A DNA stretch of 64,000 nucleotides. Origin: Ruminococcaceae bacterium BL-4 (GTDB lineage Bacteria; Bacillota; Clostridia; Oscillospirales; Acutalibacteraceae). Made by a program: the position numbers and the translations under genes. Positions 61,723-64,000 of this stretch are shown in pieces. Within the stretch, counting starts at the first letter, position 1; each line of letters starts with the position of its first letter. The notes beneath the pieces were generated by a model. The model saw nothing but the letters and a program-made list of their open reading frames with translations, ran no database searches and was not told the origin of the DNA. Location: the NCBI GenBank assembly GCA_902809935.1, contig LR778134.1, forward strand, positions 1,984,001 through 2,048,000, written 5' to 3'.

Positions 61723-62999
61723 GACTTCGCCCCCTCAGATGATGTCAAACGATAGATGGCAGCAGGCTGTATCTTCTGTGCCGCTTCGACAATCTCTTCC
61801 GGCTTGACTTTTGAAATCTGATCGGCGTATTCTAGCGGCGTCTTAATTTTCGGCGCATACGTTTGACCTACATACCAGTTTTCCAAAGACCAGAGAGAAT
61901 CCATCACCGTACGATAGGAATTTTCCATCGTGAGCTTTGCAGAAGAAATTTCCTCTTCGGTAATATTTCCATTTTTCATTTCACTCATCTGGCGCTGAAT
62001 CTCTGCTTGTGCCGCTTCAAAATTTTTGGTCTCAACACCACTTTGAACAAACATTCCCCCCTTCATGCTATCAAAAAGGGAACTGCAGTAATAGCATAGG
62101 CTCAATCTTTCACGTACATTCAGAAACAATTTACTGCTGGGGGAACCGCCAAAGACAGTATTCATCAAAGCCATTGCAGGCCATTTTGGAGACTGCAGAT
62201 TGATAGCAGAGCGAAATCCCATTACAAGTTTCCCCTGTGCAACGTTCTGTTTTTCCGTCTTTTCTAGGATTTTTTCAGAAGGTGTCCTAACAATCGTATC
62301 ACATGTTTCCGGTTCCCGATGAATCCCCGAAAATGCTTTTTGGAATCCGCTGCAAACAGCCTGCGGATCACAATCCCCCAAAGAGAGCAGTTCAATTTTA
62401 GAGTTGCGAAGTAGTTCTTTCCATGCTGGAACAAGTTCTTCCGGGCGAAGTTCTTCTACTGCACTTCGTCCTCCAAAGCGGTCGATTCCAGCAGGTTCAT
62501 CCGAAAACATCAACTTTTGGCACTGCAAAAGTGCATACATGCGTTTATCGTTATACTCTGCGTCCATGCGCTCCAATGACTGCCGTTTTTCCTGCTCAAA
62601 CCCATCTTTTGGAAATAGGCCATTTGCAATCAATGGATCAAAGATCATCCCGCAAAGTACATTCGCAAGTTCATAAGAAATCTTCTCTTGCGAAAGCGCA
62701 TAGCGATCTGATATTCCGGCAGCGGAAAGCGTCAACACCTGCGCATCTCCCAGTTTAGAAGCTTCTGCGGTCACTACCGAGCCGTAAAGATCCGCCATTT
62801 TTTTACTCATAGCAGAAAAATCCGGGTACTTACGACTGGCACGGCTAAGCAAAAATGGAATCATTGCCGTTGCAGCCGCACGGTTCTTCTTCATCGGTAG
62901 AAAAAAGTTTACAGAAATATGAAATGTTTTAAATTTAGGATCCCGAACGCCGAGAAAACGAATGCCGTTTCCAAGCGCCGTCTGTTCTAGTTCGGGCAT
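61719..62999 (-). CDS. M16-like non-catalytic partner (YmfF type)
   Basis: A 426-residue M16-family protein with the same fold as its neighbour but no HxxEH; the place of the zinc helix reads MIPFLLSRASRKYPDFSAMSKKMADLYG. The R/Y pair used for substrate binding by inactive subunits is expected in the C-terminal half (KLFLNVRERLSLCYYCSSLFDSMKGGMFV). This is the usual inactive partner of YmfH. Three in-frame starts exist; the ATG at 62999 gives a nine-base distance to GGAG. It is the first gene of the ten-gene minus-strand operon. Confidence 0.9.
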   Translation of the reverse strand: MPELEQTALGNGIRFLGVRDPKFKTFHISVNFFLPMKKNRAAATAMIPFLLSRASRKYPDFSAMSKKMADLYGSVVTAEASKLGDAQVLTLSAAGISDRYALSQEKISYELANVLCGMIFDPLIANGLFPKDGFEQEKRQSLERMDAEYNDKRMYALLQCQKLMFSDEPAGIDRFGGRSAVEELRPEELVPAWKELLRNSKIELLSLGDCDPQAVCSGFQKAFSGIHREPETCDTIVRTPSEKILEKTEKQNVAQGKLVMGFRSAINLQSPKWPAMALMNTVFGGSPSSKLFLNVRERLSLCYYCSSLFDSMKGGMFVQSGVETKNFEAAQAEIQRQMSEMKNGNITEEEISSAKLTMENSYRTVMDSLWSLENWYVGQTYAPKIKTPLEYADQISKVKPEEIVEAAQKIQPAAIYRLTSSEGAKS

Positions 63000-63205
63000 A
63001 TTATTCATCTCCAATTTCGAGCCTCATTAATTTATTTATTATAACACATCCTCCCCCGATAGAAAAGAATGAATATTCTAAATATTCTATGAACTTGCAC
63101 AAAAACAACGTCATTTATACATTTAAATTTCCTCTTCTTGAAATAGCTTTTACTGTTAAATTATGTTATACTAATTTGTATTTTCATTGGAGGAATTATA
63201 AATTT

Positions 63206-64000
63206 ATGCAAAATCAAAAAAGAGTGCATCTCGCTGAGTCCGGCTTATTTTTGGTCACCATCCTATGGGGGACTAGCTTTGTTATTATAAAACAAGCAAC
63301 GGCTCTGGTCGAGCCAGGATATTTACTTGGAATTCGTTTTCTTTTTGCGGCCGTCATGATGGCCTTGATCTTTCACAAAAGACTAAAACTTCTTACACTC
63401 GACTCTCTAAAATTCAGTTTCATTCTTGGCGGACTCCTTTTCTTATCTTACTATCTTCAAACCGTTGCCATAAAATACACCACTGCAGGGAAAAATGCAT
63501 TTTTAACAACGATTTATGTGATAATTGTTCCATTTTTATACTGGATCATTCGAAAAGTTCGTCCCCGTCCCGTCAATTTAATCTCTGCTTTTTTCTGTAT
63601 CATTGGAATTGCATTGATTTCTCTTTCCGGAGATTCCTTTTCTCTGAACTTCGGGGATTTTTTGACAATTCTCTGTGGCTTTTTCTTTGCGTCTCATATT
63701 GTTTTTCTAAGCATTGCTTCCAGACAATATGACCCGATTCTAATGAGCATTCTTCAATTTTTTATCGTTGGCATTCTCAGCTTTTTGGTTGCTGTTTTTA
63801 CCGAACCCGTTCCAGTATTATCACCAGCTTCTCTTTTGCCCATTTTATATCTCGCTGTTTTCTGCACGATGATTGCACTTGGACTACAGGCGGTCGGAGA
63901 AAAATACGTAAACCCTTCAAAAGCTTCTTTAATCATGTCTCTGGAATCCTTGATCGGCTGCATCAGCGGCATTGTTTTTCTCGGAGAACCTCTCACCATA
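63206..64000 (+). CDS. EamA family drug/metabolite transporter (truncated by window edge)
   Basis: From an ATG nine bases after GGAGGAA the frame is open to the end of the window (265 residues). The translation begins MQNQKRVHLAESGLFLVTIL and contains a WGTSFVIIKQA segment, about eight helices, and a second EamA repeat with LAVFCTMIALGLQAVGEKYVNPSKASLIMSLESLIGCISG, typical of the ten-helix EamA/RhaT exporters. The substrate is unknown. It is divergent from the M16 operon. Confidence 0.9.
   Translation, partial: MQNQKRVHLAESGLFLVTILWGTSFVIIKQATALVEPGYLLGIRFLFAAVMMALIFHKRLKLLTLDSLKFSFILGGLLFLSYYLQTVAIKYTTAGKNAFLTTIYVIIVPFLYWIIRKVRPRPVNLISAFFCIIGIALISLSGDSFSLNFGDFLTILCGFFFASHIVFLSIASRQYDPILMSILQFFIVGILSFLVAVFTEPVPVLSPASLLPILYLAVFCTMIALGLQAVGEKYVNPSKASLIMSLESLIGCISGIVFLGEPLTI

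Noticed and set aside
61719-62999. The YmfF-type gene as a broken M16 peptidase
   Set aside because: Loss of HxxEH is normal for the partner subunit in this two-gene arrangement, and the frame is intact.
1-64000. CRISPR arrays, insertion sequences, prophage or integrase genes
   Set aside because: No regularly spaced repeats, terminal inverted repeats with transposase, or phage structural genes were seen; the tRNA genes are not followed by an integrase.

Overview
This window reads as chromosome of a low-GC, Gram-positive spore-forming-type anaerobe of the class Clostridia, probably near the Oscillospiraceae/Ruminococcaceae (inference from gene content and style, not from a marker search). Supporting signs are strong AGGAGG-type ribosome sites, T-box leaders on alaS and tyrS, a fused SecDF, ThyX instead of ThyA, a paired L-serine dehydratase, sodium-pump decarboxylase subunits and Fur-family zinc control. 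There is no IS element, prophage, rRNA operon or CRISPR array; the window is mostly core chromosome with one accessory-looking stretch at about 30.9-44.2 kb.

Layout. 1-9.0 kb: the tail of a glycosyltransferase, a nitroreductase, secDF, an aspartate-type aminotransferase, asnS, tRNA-Ser(GGA), a YoaP-type acetyltransferase, a small QueG-like iron-sulfur protein and tRNA-Leu(GAG). 9.0-16.9 kb (minus strand): alaS under a T-box leader, then hinT-like, a purine phosphoribosyltransferase, comEC, holA and a ribonuclease M5-like gene. 16.9-25.4 kb (minus): a class B PBP, and upstream a tightly overlapping eight-gene operon thyX-tmk-DUF2156-GNAT-DJ-1-5-FTHF cyclo-ligase-mltG-U32 joining dTMP/folate metabolism with cell-wall functions. 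25.5-30.7 kb: a cysteine-rich orphan, pcrA, and sodium-pump beta and gamma subunits without an alpha subunit.

30.9-41.4 kb: AraC and DUF1836 regulators, tRNA-Leu(TAA), a self-contained TetR/Acg-like nitroreductase unit with a perfect promoter and operator palindrome, then a zinc island: COG0523 GTPase, a COG0523-permease fusion, a TIGR03943-type protein, znuA, znuCB and zur, with two matching 21-bp Zur-type boxes placed on the promoters. 41.5-43.9 kb: three unrecognised or DUF11 proteins without signal peptides in two transcription units. Both units, and the cysteine-rich gene at 25.5 kb, carry an upstream AC-N16/17-CATAnnnTA-like element resembling late mother-cell sigma-K promoters; I propose these as a spore-surface protein set (inference).

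44.2-64.0 kb: a flavodoxin-like reductase, sdaAA/sdaAB, a ROK glucokinase with galM, a YfhO membrane protein downstream of T-box-controlled tyrS, and a ten-gene minus-strand operon: two M16 peptidases, lgt, folD, dxs, tlyA, nadK, argR and recN, in the order familiar from Firmicutes but without nusB, xseA, xseB or ispA. The window ends inside an EamA transporter gene.
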